A DNA stretch of 64,000 nt from Flectobacillus major DSM 103. Lineage in GTDB: Bacteria; Bacteroidota; Bacteroidia; Cytophagales; Spirosomataceae. The stretch spans positions 3,021,001-3,085,000 of the forward strand of contig NZ_KE386491.1 of the NCBI RefSeq assembly GCF_000427405.1. Reading direction: 5' to 3'. The notes under the pieces are model-generated. The model made no database searches. It was not told the origin of the DNA and saw nothing but the letters and a program-made list of their open reading frames with translations. The translations under genes and the position numbers were made by a program. Numbering within the stretch: the stretch's first letter is position 1; every line of letters begins with the position of its first letter. This document shows positions 8,711 through 17,631 of this stretch, one piece after another.

Positions 8711-9199
8711 ATGGTAGGTATTATTATGGGCAGTATCTCAGACCTCAAGGTTATGCAAGAGGCTGCCGACGTTATTAAAGAATTGGGTGTAGCTTACGAA
8801 ATCGACATTGTGTCGGCACATCGCACACCTATCAAAATGGTAGAATATGCCCAAACTGCTCGTGAAAGAGGCATCAAAGTAATTATTGCAGGTGCGGGTG
8901 GTGCGGCTCATTTGCCGGGTATGGTGGCATCGGTAACTACTTTGCCTGTTATTGGCGTTCCTGTCAAATCTTCTAACTCTATTGATGGCTGGGACTCGGT
9001 GTTATCTATCCTCCAAATGCCATCGGGTGTACCCGTAGCCACAGTAGCACTCAACGGAGCTAAAAATGCAGGGATTCTAGCAGTACAAATGTTGGGTATT
9101 GAAAATGAAAACATTGCAACCACTTTGGCCGATTATAAAAAGCAATTGAGTAGTAAAGTGGACGATATGGTAGTGGAATTAAAAAAGGCCGTTCAATAA
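8711..9199 (+). CDS. purE: N5-carboxyaminoimidazole ribonucleotide mutase (class I PurE)
   Basis: Converts N5-CAIR to CAIR, the step after PurK. The 162-residue length fits class I PurE. The signature GIIMGSISDLKVMQEAADV (the family form is MGSxSD), SAHRTPIKM with the catalytic His, and AGAGGAAHLPGMVAS with the second His region are all present, as is PVIGVPV. Its pairing with purK confirms the bacterial two-step route; class II PurE of animals needs no PurK. It probably shares a transcript with purK. Confidence 0.97.
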   Translation: MVGIIMGSISDLKVMQEAADVIKELGVAYEIDIVSAHRTPIKMVEYAQTARERGIKVIIAGAGGAAHLPGMVASVTTLPVIGVPVKSSNSIDGWDSVLSILQMPSGVPVATVALNGAKNAGILAVQMLGIENENIATTLADYKKQLSSKVDDMVVELKKAVQ

Positions 9200-9341
9200 A
9201 TAATATTGGTAATCTTCTTTCACTTACAGCACGAATTGTTATATTAGGTCAAGAATCCTTATTATTTGTCCTGCTAAACGCAAGCAAGCTTATTTGCTGA
9301 AGGTATCGTTGCACTTACACGACCTTTAAAAACTTTACGAA

Positions 9342-10007
9342 ATGATGGAAGATAAAAAAAATCCTCGTCCTGCTGAAGAAGGCTCCCAATTGCCTACTGT
9401 TACATTATTGGTGCTTCTAGCCCTTATTGGTGTACTTTTATTTGTAGGCTGGCAGTACCTTAAAGATGATTCAATTTCTGACAATGAACTGACCAATGCT
9501 GGAGCCGACAGTATTGCCGTTGTTGGTAATGCCAATGAATTTCCTGTAGTAGCAGAATCTTCAGATAAATCCGAAAAAGAGGAAACTACTGAGGCTTCAA
9601 AAGCTACTGAAAAAACCAAGAAAGAAGAAGAAAAGCCTTCTAAAAAAGCCAAAAAAGAAGAACCCAAAACAGAAACAACAAAGGTTGTTGACCTGAATTC
9701 GGTTAAAGGCGAAATCATTACTCATACCGTACAGGCTGGCGAAACATTCTTTGGTATTGCCAACAGGTATAACCTCAAATGGCAATCTTTACAAAAGCTC
9801 AATCCTTCGGTAAATCCAGATGGTATAAAAGTAGGTGTAACCAAACTCAAAGTAAAAATCCAGACAATTCATACGGTTGGGCCTGGCGATGTGCTTCGTG
9901 TGGTAGCCCAAAAATACGGGGTCAGCAAAGCCCTGATTATGCAAGCCAATAAAAAGACCAAAGATTTTACAGAAAGAGGCGAAAAGTTGATTATTCCTTT
10001 GAAATAA
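9342..10007 (+). CDS. Membrane-anchored protein with two C-terminal LysM domains
   Basis: A 221-residue envelope protein. A short polar N-terminus is followed by one membrane helix at about residues 20-38 (LLVLLALIGVLLFVGWQYL). An acidic segment and then a Lys/Glu-rich low-complexity linker (residues about 70-110) lead to two LysM repeats: residues about 127-172 (HTVQAGETFFGIANRYNLKW) and about 174-221 (HTVGPGDVLRVVAQKYGVSK). LysM domains bind the N-acetylglucosamine of peptidoglycan, so this is likely a periplasmic tether from the inner membrane to the wall. No enzymatic domain is visible. Two ATG codons are adjacent at the start; the first is used here. Confidence 0.85.
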   Translation: MMEDKKNPRPAEEGSQLPTVTLLVLLALIGVLLFVGWQYLKDDSISDNELTNAGADSIAVVGNANEFPVVAESSDKSEKEETTEASKATEKTKKEEEKPSKKAKKEEPKTETTKVVDLNSVKGEIITHTVQAGETFFGIANRYNLKWQSLQKLNPSVNPDGIKVGVTKLKVKIQTIHTVGPGDVLRVVAQKYGVSKALIMQANKKTKDFTERGEKLIIPLK

Positions 10008-10072
10008 AATCGCTTATTACTATTCTGATTTCTGGAATTTTGACTATCGAGTTATATAAAACCTAAACATAA

Positions 10073-10229
10073 GTCATCCCAAATTTTTAGATCAAAAAAG
10101 TGCGGTCGAAATTAGTTTTTCGACCGCACTTTTTTGATTAATAGTCAATAAATGCCTAACGGTTGTATGCTTTTTTCCAATAAATACAAACAGGTCTCTA
10201 TCGTAAATTATCCCAAAATTTGGGATGAC
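10073..10229 (+). repeat. Dispersed 157-bp inverted-repeat element, copy 1
   Basis: The element is bounded by GTCATCCC (10073-10080) and GGGATGAC (10222-10229); a weaker outer match (aacctaaa at 10060, ttttaggtt at 10235) could extend it to about 184 bp. It carries a perfect 21-bp hairpin (10091-10111 with 10118-10138) and a 25-nt block (10136-10160) that is identical, in reverse complement, to 45106-45130. A second element of exactly the same length lies at 45035-45191. No coding capacity is seen, so it is MITE-like or a repeat-type terminator. It sits between the convergent LysM and sugar-transporter genes. Confidence 0.8.
10091..10138. terminator. Bidirectional terminator-like hairpin inside repeat copy 1
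   Basis: A perfect 21-bp stem with a 6-nt loop. The outer stem is A-rich on the left and T-rich on the right, so on either strand the GC part is followed by a T tract. The flanking genes converge on it. Confidence 0.7.
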
Positions 10230-10283
10230 TCCTATTTTAGGTTAACTTGTCCTGCATCGACTAACTTCAATCGCCCAAACAAG

Positions 10284-11507
10284 TTACCAGTTTTTCTTTT
10301 TGTATCCAATCGTAGCAAAATATAAGATAAACAAATAAAGTGGTATCAATAATGAATAGGCTTTTTGAGCTCCAAAGCTATCGGCAAGTGTTCCGTACAA
10401 CAAAGGCAAAATAGCCCCTCCTGCAATCATCATCACCAATAAAGCCGAACCTATTTTTGTGAATTTGCCTAGGCCATCAATAGCCAATGGCCAAATAGCT
10501 GGCCACATAATGGCATTTGACAAACCCAACACTGCAATACAAACAACCGACACATAACCTGTTGTAAATAAGGATACTAAAGTAATAGCAATACCCAAAA
10601 TAGATGACAGCTTGAGCCATGTTTGCTGTGAAACGTATTTAGGAATCAATACAATACCAAATACATAACCCAACAACATCGACCACAAAGTATATTGCCC
10701 AAAATCCTTAGCTTCTGATTCAGGAAAACCCAACGATATACCATAACTGATAATAGTATCGCCCGAAATTACTTCTAAACCAACATAACAAAATAACGTA
10801 ATCAAGCCTAATACTAGGCTAGGAAAGGCAAATACACTGGTTTTGGTGCTATTCTGAGCTTCGTTGCCGTCTTGTTCTTCACTCACTTCTGGCAAGCCTT
10901 TCGACAGCAAAATCAAGATAGCCAATACTACCAAAACACCTGTCAAAATAAGGTAAGGAACAGTTACCTTATCAAGTTCTTGCTGACTTGTTAGGGCTAC
11001 TCCTACCGAGCCACCTGCCAATAAGATACTTCCAAAAAAACGTTGGCTCAAAATACCTGCTATTTTGTTGGCAATACCCATAATACTAATACGCTGAGCA
11101 GCACTTTCACGTGGCCCCAAAATCGTTACATAAGGGTTTGAGGCAGTCTGTAACAAGGTTAAGCCAATACCAATGGTAAATAACCCAAACAAAAAGAATG
11201 GATACGAGGCCATTTTGGCGGCAGGTACAAAAGTAAGTGTGCCGACTGCCATAATACCCAAACCTAAAGCCATTCCTTTTTTAAAGCCTACTTTTTTCAA
11301 AATAATAGACGAGGGAATAGCCATAACGGTATAAGAAATAAAAAAGGCAAAAGTTACCAACAATGAACTCGTGTTGTCGAGATTAAAGGCTTTTTTGAAA
11401 AAAGCGATGAGGGTTCCGTTTACCCAAGTAACAAACCCAAAAACGAAGAAAAGCACTCCAATAATAATAAGAGGGCCAAGGTAATTTTGTTTAGTATTAT
11501 TTGACAT
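10284..11507 (-). CDS. Sugar MFS transporter, FucP-like
   Basis: A 407-residue, 12-helix transporter of the fucose/glucose-galactose:proton symporter family in the inner membrane. The first helix region GVLFFVFGFVTWVNGTLIAF and TLLQTASNPYVTILGPRESA (the conserved family motif with N-P-Y) are typical of FucP/GluP proteins. The central loop (about residues 205-225) is polar and acidic. The sugar is not deducible from sequence by eye, so no gene symbol is given. It is monocistronic, convergent with the LysM gene across the repeat element. Confidence 0.88.
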   Translation of the reverse strand: MSNNTKQNYLGPLIIIGVLFFVFGFVTWVNGTLIAFFKKAFNLDNTSSLLVTFAFFISYTVMAIPSSIILKKVGFKKGMALGLGIMAVGTLTFVPAAKMASYPFFLFGLFTIGIGLTLLQTASNPYVTILGPRESAAQRISIMGIANKIAGILSQRFFGSILLAGGSVGVALTSQQELDKVTVPYLILTGVLVVLAILILLSKGLPEVSEEQDGNEAQNSTKTSVFAFPSLVLGLITLFCYVGLEVISGDTIISYGISLGFPESEAKDFGQYTLWSMLLGYVFGIVLIPKYVSQQTWLKLSSILGIAITLVSLFTTGYVSVVCIAVLGLSNAIMWPAIWPLAIDGLGKFTKIGSALLVMMIAGGAILPLLYGTLADSFGAQKAYSLLIPLYLFILYFATIGYKKKNW

Positions 11508-11906
11508 TTTTAGAAAATTGGGGTTAAAGGTAATATATTACTGTATATAGCTAAATATATTATTCACAAGCATTGATTAGCCATTTTATAGATATTGTAG
11601 CAAAAACCCAAAGGTCTTTTTAGCAGATTTAGCCTTATAATTGATGATTCTTATCTATTTTTACACTACTCAAACTTTATGCAATATAAAGAATTGTTAG
11701 ATTTATTCCCTATTTTCCTTTAAAACTCCTACTTTATTAGCATAAATTCTTAATTTAAAACAAGACAATAAGTAATATATTTCTTATTTATAAGAAAATA
11801 CCACTTAAAACACTATTTCTTATAAAGCTCTAGCCTATAGCATTATACAAAAAAAGGTCGTAAACCCTAAAAGTTTACGACCCGTATATCTAAAGACAAA
11901 GCATTC
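11508..11906. other. AT-rich intergenic region
   Basis: About 400 bases between the sugar transporter start and the DPP-IV gene end, both on the minus strand. It contains the DPP-IV terminator at its right end and presumably the transporter promoter. No open frame or other structure was recognised. Confidence 0.5.
11848..11882 (-). terminator. Rho-independent terminator after the DPP-IV gene
   Basis: A stem GGTCGTAAAC / GTTTACGACC with a short loop. On the minus strand it is followed by a T run (complement of 11848-11855), just downstream of the stop at 11907. Confidence 0.85.
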
Positions 11907-14099
11907 TTACAAGTTTTTCTCCAAGAAGTTGGTCATCATAGTATAAAGATGCCAACGGGTATTTCCGCCTGCAATTCCGTGATTTTTGTTTGGATAATAA
12001 AATGATTGAAATTGCTTGTTATTTTTGATAAGAGCATCTTCCAAAGCTACAGCATTTTGAAAATGTACGTTGTCGTCGCCAGTACCGTGTACTAATAAGA
12101 AATTGCCTTTCAAGTTTTTGGCATGAGTTACAGGCGAATTATCGTCGTAGCCCGCAGGGTTTTCTTGTGGCGTACGCAAAAAACGTTCAGTATAAACAGT
12201 ATCATAATAACGCCAGTTAGTTACAGGAGCAACCGCAATAGCAGCCTTGAATACCTCTGCCCCTTGAAACAAACAATTAGAAGCCATAAAACCACCATAC
12301 GACCAGCCTTGGATACCAATTCGGCTTTTGTCAATAAATGGTAAATTACCAAAATATTTGGCTGATTCTATTTGGTCTCTTACTTCGAGCTTGCCCAAAT
12401 TCAAATAAGTACATTTTTTAAACTCTGCACCTCGCCCACCAGTACCACGGTTATCTACACAAGCTACGATATAACCTTTTTGTGCCAAATGCTGATACCA
12501 GTAAAAGTTTGTTCCGTCGTATTGATTCATTACTTGCTGACTTCCTGGCCCACCATACACAAACATCAAAAGTGGATATTTTTTGGCTGGGTCAAAATTA
12601 GTAGGTTTAATCATCCAAGTATTTAGCTCTACGCCATCGGCAGTTTTGATAGTCGTGAATTCTTTTGGTGCTATATTATAGTCGGCCAAGCGTTTTTTTA
12701 GGTCGGTATTTTCTTCTAATACTTTTACTAATTGTCCTGTAGTGGCTCTATGCAAGCTTACTTTCAAAGGACTATTCGAGGCAGAGTTTTTCAAGATATA
12801 ATATTTAAAATCTGGGCTAAAGTTTGCAGCATTTACACCTCTATCTACCGATAGCTTTCTTTTGGTTTTGCCGTCCAATGAAATACTAAATAAATGACGT
12901 TCTATTGAAGCTATTTCGGTAGAAGTAAAATAAAGTGTTTTGGAGGCTTCGTCGATGCCATAAAAATCGGCTACTTCCCATTTTCCAGAGGTAATCTGAC
13001 GAATTTCTCGACCCGACATATCATATTGATATAGGTGCTTGAATCCATCTTTTTCCGACGACATAATAAAGCTTTTGCCATCGGCCAAATAGGTCATATC
13101 ATCGCCAAAGTTTTCTACATCTACATAAGTTCTACTTTCCTCAATCAATACAACTTCGGTTTTACCTGTCAAAGCATCTGCATGAATCAACTCCATTTTG
13201 TTCTGATTGCGATTCAAGCGATTGATAGATAGCATATTGGCACTTTGAGTCCAACGAATGCGAGGAATATACACATCTTGCACTTTTCCTAAATCTACTT
13301 TTATCGTTTTATTATCTGACAAATGGTACACCGAAATAGCTACTGTCGAGTTGGGTTCGCCTGCTTTAGGATACTTATATCGGTAATCGGTTGGGTACAA
13401 CTTACCCCACATTTGCATATTGTATTCGGGAACTTTGGTTTCATCGAAAATATAAAAAGCAATTTTACGGCTATCTGGCGACCACTGAAAAGCCTTTGCA
13501 AATGAAAATTCTTCTTCGTACACCCAATCAGATACGCCATTGATAATGCTATTCCATTTACCATCGGTAGTGATAGCTCGCTCGGTCATGGTAGCAAGGT
13601 CTACCACAAACAAATTGTTTTGACGAGCAAAGGCTATCTTGGTGCCATCTGGCGAGAAAGTGGCAAACAATTGTTTTCCGCCATTTGATAGCTGAACAAG
13701 TTTCTTGGTTTTGATATCATACACATAATTTTCGGCACGAGAACTACGTCTATAGATAGGCTCAGTTTCGGTTGTAATCAAGATTTTTTGTTCGTTGGGC
13801 GAAAGGGTGTAATCTTCGATGGTAACTTTTTTACCAAGATTTTCAACACTTACCCCTTCATCAAACAATGTTTCAACGGCTGCTCCGTCGGTTACTTGGT
13901 GCTTTACAATTCTACCGCTTTCTAAAGCCGTATAATAAGAACCATCTTTCATCCAATTCACACTTTGTACCTGTTTTTGAACGAAGGTAAATTTCGACCA
14001 AATATCTTCAAGTGTAATATTCTTTTTCTGAGCAACTAAATCGCAACTGCTTGACATGAGTAATGTGGCTACTAACAAAATGATGTGGGCTTTTTTCAC
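11907..14099 (-). CDS. Dipeptidyl peptidase IV-type serine peptidase (S9B)
   Basis: An exported peptidase releasing N-terminal dipeptides, usually X-Pro, from oligopeptides. It is 730 residues long. The signal peptide is HIILLVATLLMSSSCDLVAQ, and an SSC lipobox-like site could make it a lipoprotein. An N-terminal beta-propeller includes DWVYEEEFSFAKAFQWSPD, where the Glu pair is the DPP-IV motif that fixes the substrate amino terminus. The C-terminal alpha/beta-hydrolase domain has Ser600 in GWSYGGFMAS, Asp in HGTGDDNVHF and His in NKNHGIAGG. All catalytic residues are present, so it should be active. It is monocistronic with its own terminator and a TAAATTTG box 75 nt upstream. Confidence 0.95.
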   Translation of the reverse strand: MKKAHIILLVATLLMSSSCDLVAQKKNITLEDIWSKFTFVQKQVQSVNWMKDGSYYTALESGRIVKHQVTDGAAVETLFDEGVSVENLGKKVTIEDYTLSPNEQKILITTETEPIYRRSSRAENYVYDIKTKKLVQLSNGGKQLFATFSPDGTKIAFARQNNLFVVDLATMTERAITTDGKWNSIINGVSDWVYEEEFSFAKAFQWSPDSRKIAFYIFDETKVPEYNMQMWGKLYPTDYRYKYPKAGEPNSTVAISVYHLSDNKTIKVDLGKVQDVYIPRIRWTQSANMLSINRLNRNQNKMELIHADALTGKTEVVLIEESRTYVDVENFGDDMTYLADGKSFIMSSEKDGFKHLYQYDMSGREIRQITSGKWEVADFYGIDEASKTLYFTSTEIASIERHLFSISLDGKTKRKLSVDRGVNAANFSPDFKYYILKNSASNSPLKVSLHRATTGQLVKVLEENTDLKKRLADYNIAPKEFTTIKTADGVELNTWMIKPTNFDPAKKYPLLMFVYGGPGSQQVMNQYDGTNFYWYQHLAQKGYIVACVDNRGTGGRGAEFKKCTYLNLGKLEVRDQIESAKYFGNLPFIDKSRIGIQGWSYGGFMASNCLFQGAEVFKAAIAVAPVTNWRYYDTVYTERFLRTPQENPAGYDDNSPVTHAKNLKGNFLLVHGTGDDNVHFQNAVALEDALIKNNKQFQSFYYPNKNHGIAGGNTRWHLYTMMTNFLEKNL

Positions 14100-14174
14100 T
14101 GTTTTTATATGGGTTTCTATGTTGTTGATATTCTTTGGTAAAGTGGTAGCTTGGTATAGTTATTGAAACTAATC

Positions 14175-14182
14175 CAAATTTA
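14175..14182 (-). promoter_or_regulatory. Putative -7 box (TAAATTTG) for the DPP-IV gene
   Basis: The reverse complement is TAAATTTG, 76 nt upstream of the start codon, in the 114-nt gap before the next gene end. Confidence 0.35.
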
Positions 14183-14213
14183 TAAAAAATAGCCCAGACT
14201 TTAGTCTTTTCGT

Positions 14214-15515
14214 CTAGTCTGTTTTCGGTAATTTAGTTCGATAAATGACAGCTCCAAACTCGGCTTTTTTGCCATATTTTTGCATTCCATCGCAGGAGTT
14301 TAGTACCGCTACCACTTCTAAATCTTTGGTTTTGAACTGCTTCAGCTTTTCTATATCTACTTCCTGATTATCGACAATATACAAAGGTAGCTCGATGGGG
14401 TGATGTTCCCTTAAATGTGTTAGGTCGGCAATAATATTGCCCATACTCGAAAATCTATTGACACTATACCCAACCTGCTGCATTTTTATGAAGATAGTAT
14501 CTATGCCCATTGTCAGCGTTGGCTCTTGACCATTTTTAGCCACAATATCTGCTTTTTTGATAACAATAGATTCTACGTGGTCTAGATTGATACTTTTTCG
14601 ATTGATATATTCCGTTTCAAAATTACCATCAATCAAATACACGGGCATATTTTGTTGCGTGATTTTGGCTAGTCGATAAGAACTGAAACTCTCCATATCG
14701 TCGAGGAGGGTATCGGCTGTTACTATCCAATTACCCTGATTTTGTTGGGTTTCTTCTAGTACCCTAATTTTGAAAGCTAATTCTTTTTGTTGATGAGATT
14801 GCTTGGTTTTGATACTTACTAATCCTTTTTTAAAGCGAATACTAAAAAATCGCATCGCATCTTTTGGACTAAAAACATTAATACTAACAATATCATTGAA
14901 CGGAATAGAGCGAATATCAAATTTGAGTGCTTGTAGCTTACCATTTACCAAGTATCGGGGTACATCAAAAACGGTCTCGGAAGTTGACGAAAATACATCA
15001 AAGATAGGCTGTTCGGCCGCACAACGATACCGAATACTTTCGAGGGAGTAGGGTTTTACGGCAAAAAAATCGGAAGGGAAATCTGGATGCTTTTGCATAA
15101 CCATTGTCGAAAGCCCCAAGAGTTTCACCTTAGTTCGTTCTTCTTTTCCAACTATATAATATTGTGCCGTATCCGAGCGATTGGAGAGAATTCGATAAGA
15201 AGGCAGTTTTTGAATATATTTTTTATCAGAAAACCAAACATCATTTATTTGTACAACAGCCTGATAATGAATAGAGTCGTAGCTAATATTTCGGTAAAAC
15301 CCATTGGCATAAGATACCCTCCTAGTAGGCATACGTGGCACAGTCTTGCTGTCTGTTCGTAGGGCTATCCAAACAGTATCAACATAGATATTTCCACCAT
15401 CATAATACTGGTCGATAGCCACGGCATAATCGTTTTTTGTGGTTGGGTTTTGTGCTAGCGTAGCTAGCATGTTGGTCAATAAGCCTACCCAAAGCAATAA
15501 GTTTTTTTTGTTCAT
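14214..15515 (-). CDS. Secreted protein with three TonB-plug-like repeats, function unknown
   Basis: 433 residues from the ATG at 15515, chosen because MNKKNLLLWVGLLTNMLATL is then a clean signal peptide; an upstream in-frame ATG at 15551 would add 12 residues. After the signal, three segments resemble the plug-domain unit of Bacteroidota TonB receptors, which reads roughly Y-hydrophobic-DG, then D-I-E-S-I-x-V, then G-x-x-x-IxxK. They are RYLVNGKLQALKFDIRSIPF with IVSINVFSPKDAMRF, VYLIDGNFETEYI with HVESIVIKKAD, and LYIVDNQEVDIEKL with LEVVAVLNSCDGMQKYG. No beta-barrel or CarboxypepD_reg domain follows. It might be a decoy or regulatory plug protein, but this is only a similarity judged by eye. 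The gene is alone on its transcript. Confidence 0.55.
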   Translation of the reverse strand: MNKKNLLLWVGLLTNMLATLAQNPTTKNDYAVAIDQYYDGGNIYVDTVWIALRTDSKTVPRMPTRRVSYANGFYRNISYDSIHYQAVVQINDVWFSDKKYIQKLPSYRILSNRSDTAQYYIVGKEERTKVKLLGLSTMVMQKHPDFPSDFFAVKPYSLESIRYRCAAEQPIFDVFSSTSETVFDVPRYLVNGKLQALKFDIRSIPFNDIVSINVFSPKDAMRFFSIRFKKGLVSIKTKQSHQQKELAFKIRVLEETQQNQGNWIVTADTLLDDMESFSSYRLAKITQQNMPVYLIDGNFETEYINRKSINLDHVESIVIKKADIVAKNGQEPTLTMGIDTIFIKMQQVGYSVNRFSSMGNIIADLTHLREHHPIELPLYIVDNQEVDIEKLKQFKTKDLEVVAVLNSCDGMQKYGKKAEFGAVIYRTKLPKTD

Positions 15516-15620
15516 GGCGTAAAAATAGCTTTGTATCATAAAAAAAGGCATAACAACGTTATGCCTAGCGACAAGCCTATAATTTACAAAACTCCTGAAA
15601 TAAAGCTTGTTAATAAAAAG

Positions 15621-16157
15621 TTAATTAGCAAATAATACCAACGGCACCGACTGCACAACATTACTTTTGTGCAAAGCCCTATCAATAATCCAAATATCAA
15701 ATCTTACGGTATCTTTTTTACCTGTTAGCAAAGGAATACCCTTAAAGTTGTTGTAGTCAAAATTCATCGAAAAGTCGATAGTACCTTCAATTGGGCCAGG
15801 TTTGTCGCCAGGCTTGTATCGTTCAAAGTGATTCCCCCCCAACGGAAAGCTTGGCTGTGTTTTTACAAACTGCCCGTTTTTTTGTACATAAATATCAACA
15901 TCGAAAGTACGTAAATCGGGCATATTTAGTTTCTGAAAGTCATCTTGAGTAAGTCCCAAATCGCCATCACCATCTTTAAAATCAATTGTCAATATCACCG
16001 AGTCACGTTTGGTGGTATTACCCAAAATATCAGCCGACTGTTTGGTAAGTACTTGTACTCGATTAAAGCCTATTTCAGGAATAATACTAAAATCTGGCTC
16101 AGAAATACATGAAATCAATCCAATAAGAGCCAGCACAAATAGTGTAATTTTTTTCAT
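15621..16157 (-). CDS. Putative lipoprotein, function unknown
   Basis: A 178-residue predicted lipoprotein with signal KKITLFVLALIGLISC and the Cys at residue 17. The mature part has an acidic motif DFKDGDGDLGLTQDDF, similar to a calcium-binding loop, after RDSVILTIDF, and ends in a beta-rich domain (DTVRFDIWIIDRALHKSN). This pattern recurs in short Bacteroidota lipoproteins of no known role. It lies 105 nt upstream of the plug-repeat protein on the same strand, so the two may be co-transcribed. No enzymatic residues are recognised. Confidence 0.7.
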   Translation of the reverse strand: MKKITLFVLALIGLISCISEPDFSIIPEIGFNRVQVLTKQSADILGNTTKRDSVILTIDFKDGDGDLGLTQDDFQKLNMPDLRTFDVDIYVQKNGQFVKTQPSFPLGGNHFERYKPGDKPGPIEGTIDFSMNFDYNNFKGIPLLTGKKDTVRFDIWIIDRALHKSNVVQSVPLVLFAN

Positions 16158-16312
16158 CTGATTATTAGTTCAGTTATTCTGTAAAACTTTGGCTATCGTT
16201 TTAGGGTTAAAATTTATGAAAAGACAACAAAATAGAAGTACTGGTGAAACGAAAAATAGCCTTAAATGTTGTTCTTTCGCTTTCAAACTTCCGTAAAGTT
16301 AATCATTTGGGT

Positions 16313-16320
16313 TAATTTTG
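16313..16320 (+). promoter_or_regulatory. Putative -7 box (TAATTTTG) for the LuxE-like gene
   Basis: TAATTTTG matches TAnnTTTG and lies 32 nt upstream of the ATG at 16352. Confidence 0.45.
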
Positions 16321-16351
16321 CACTTTCAATCTATAAAATCATCCAACTATT

Positions 16352-17374
16352 ATGGTAACTCAATCGGCCGAAATATTAAAACAAAGCGTTTTGGAAGTTA
16401 ATTCCTCTACTTTCGATGCTTTAGCTCTTGATATTTTCAGATTTCAGGCCGAGCAGAACCCTGTTTATCGGCGTTATTTACAGTATTTAGGTATTGATCC
16501 TTCACAGATCAATAGTATTTTATCTATTCCCTTTTTGCCTATTGAGTTTTTCAAAACCCAACAAGTAATTACAGGAAATGTTCCTGCAAAAGTCGTTTTT
16601 GAAAGCAGTGGTACTACTGGCCTACAAACAAGCCGCCACTTTGTACATGACCCTGATTTTTATATAAAGGTTGCAATTCAGATTTTTGAAAAGTTTTATG
16701 GTAGCCTCAAAGATTTTCAAATTCTGGCTTTGCTTCCTTCCTATTTAGAGCGGAACAACTCGTCGTTGGTATATATGGTAAAGCATTTTATTGAACAAAC
16801 GGGTTCTGAGCATTCGGGTTTTTACCTAAATGAATACCAAAGTTTGTTAGATGCCCTCCAAAAAGCTCATACACAAAACCCCAAAGCCAAAGTACTTTTG
16901 ATTGGGGTAACTTTTGGCCTACTCGACTTAGCAGAATCTGGACTCGATTTTTCGTTTATGAAAGATTTTGAACAGGTGGTTGTTATGGAAACAGGCGGTA
17001 TGAAAGGACGTAGAAAAGAAATGCTTCGCGAGGAAATACACGAAATATTAACGCAAGCATTTTCGGTCAATAGTATTCATTCAGAATATGGTATGACCGA
17101 GCTACTTTCGCAAGGATACTCCTTTGGAGAGGGTATTTTTGAGCTTCCTGCTTCAATGAAAGTGTTATTACGCGATGTCAATGACCCTTTTGCTTGGGTA
17201 GATTCGTCGGCACGCTCGGGCGGAGTCAATGTGATCGACCTTGCTAATGTAGATTCTTGCTCGTTTATCGAAACCAAAGATTTAGGGGCTTTTTTACCCG
17301 ACAACCAGCGTTTCCGAATTTTGGGTAGATTCGACAACTCAGATATACGAGGCTGTAATCTAATGGTACTATAA
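16352..17374 (+). CDS. LuxE/acyl-protein synthetase-like adenylating enzyme
   Basis: A 340-residue cytoplasmic protein of the LuxE branch of the ANL adenylate-forming superfamily, in which LuxE activates fatty acids with ATP. The phosphate-binding motif VVFESSGTTGLQTS is at about residues 88-100. HSEYGMTELLSQGYSF corresponds to the A5-like motif, and IETKDLGAFLPDNQRFRILG followed by RGCNLMVL corresponds to the hinge region at the end. The protein stops soon after this and has no long C-terminal ANL lid, as in LuxE. No luxC reductase, acyl carrier or pigment genes flank it, so the acyl acceptor is unknown. It is monocistronic, ending before a strong bidirectional hairpin. Confidence 0.78.
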   Translation: MVTQSAEILKQSVLEVNSSTFDALALDIFRFQAEQNPVYRRYLQYLGIDPSQINSILSIPFLPIEFFKTQQVITGNVPAKVVFESSGTTGLQTSRHFVHDPDFYIKVAIQIFEKFYGSLKDFQILALLPSYLERNNSSLVYMVKHFIEQTGSEHSGFYLNEYQSLLDALQKAHTQNPKAKVLLIGVTFGLLDLAESGLDFSFMKDFEQVVVMETGGMKGRRKEMLREEIHEILTQAFSVNSIHSEYGMTELLSQGYSFGEGIFELPASMKVLLRDVNDPFAWVDSSARSGGVNVIDLANVDSCSFIETKDLGAFLPDNQRFRILGRFDNSDIRGCNLMVL

Positions 17375-17451
17375 TATGGGGATTTGTGGTATTGTTCTGT
17401 AACCTCATCGCAGATTGATAAACAAAAAACACTCGACTACTAGACAATCCA

Positions 17452-17493
17452 TTTTCCATTAGCTGACAACTATATTTGTCAGCTAATGGAAAA
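17452..17493. terminator. Bidirectional hairpin terminator between the LuxE-like gene and moaE
   Basis: A perfect 18-bp stem (17452-17469 with 17476-17493) with a 6-nt loop. It begins with T residues and ends with A residues in the stem, and lies between two convergent genes. Confidence 0.7.
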
Positions 17494-17631
17494 ACATAAA
17501 AGCTAAAATACTATTTCGGAATGCTGCTTTTGGAATGACTGTATTATTTACAAAATATCTCTGAAAAGTAATCTACCAGCCATAATTTTCGCAATCCTAT
17601 TGATAGCTCAAATTCACTACCTACTCAGTTC

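Noticed and set aside
10073-10229. Insertion sequence
   Set aside because: No transposase frame fits in 157 bp; at most a non-autonomous element.
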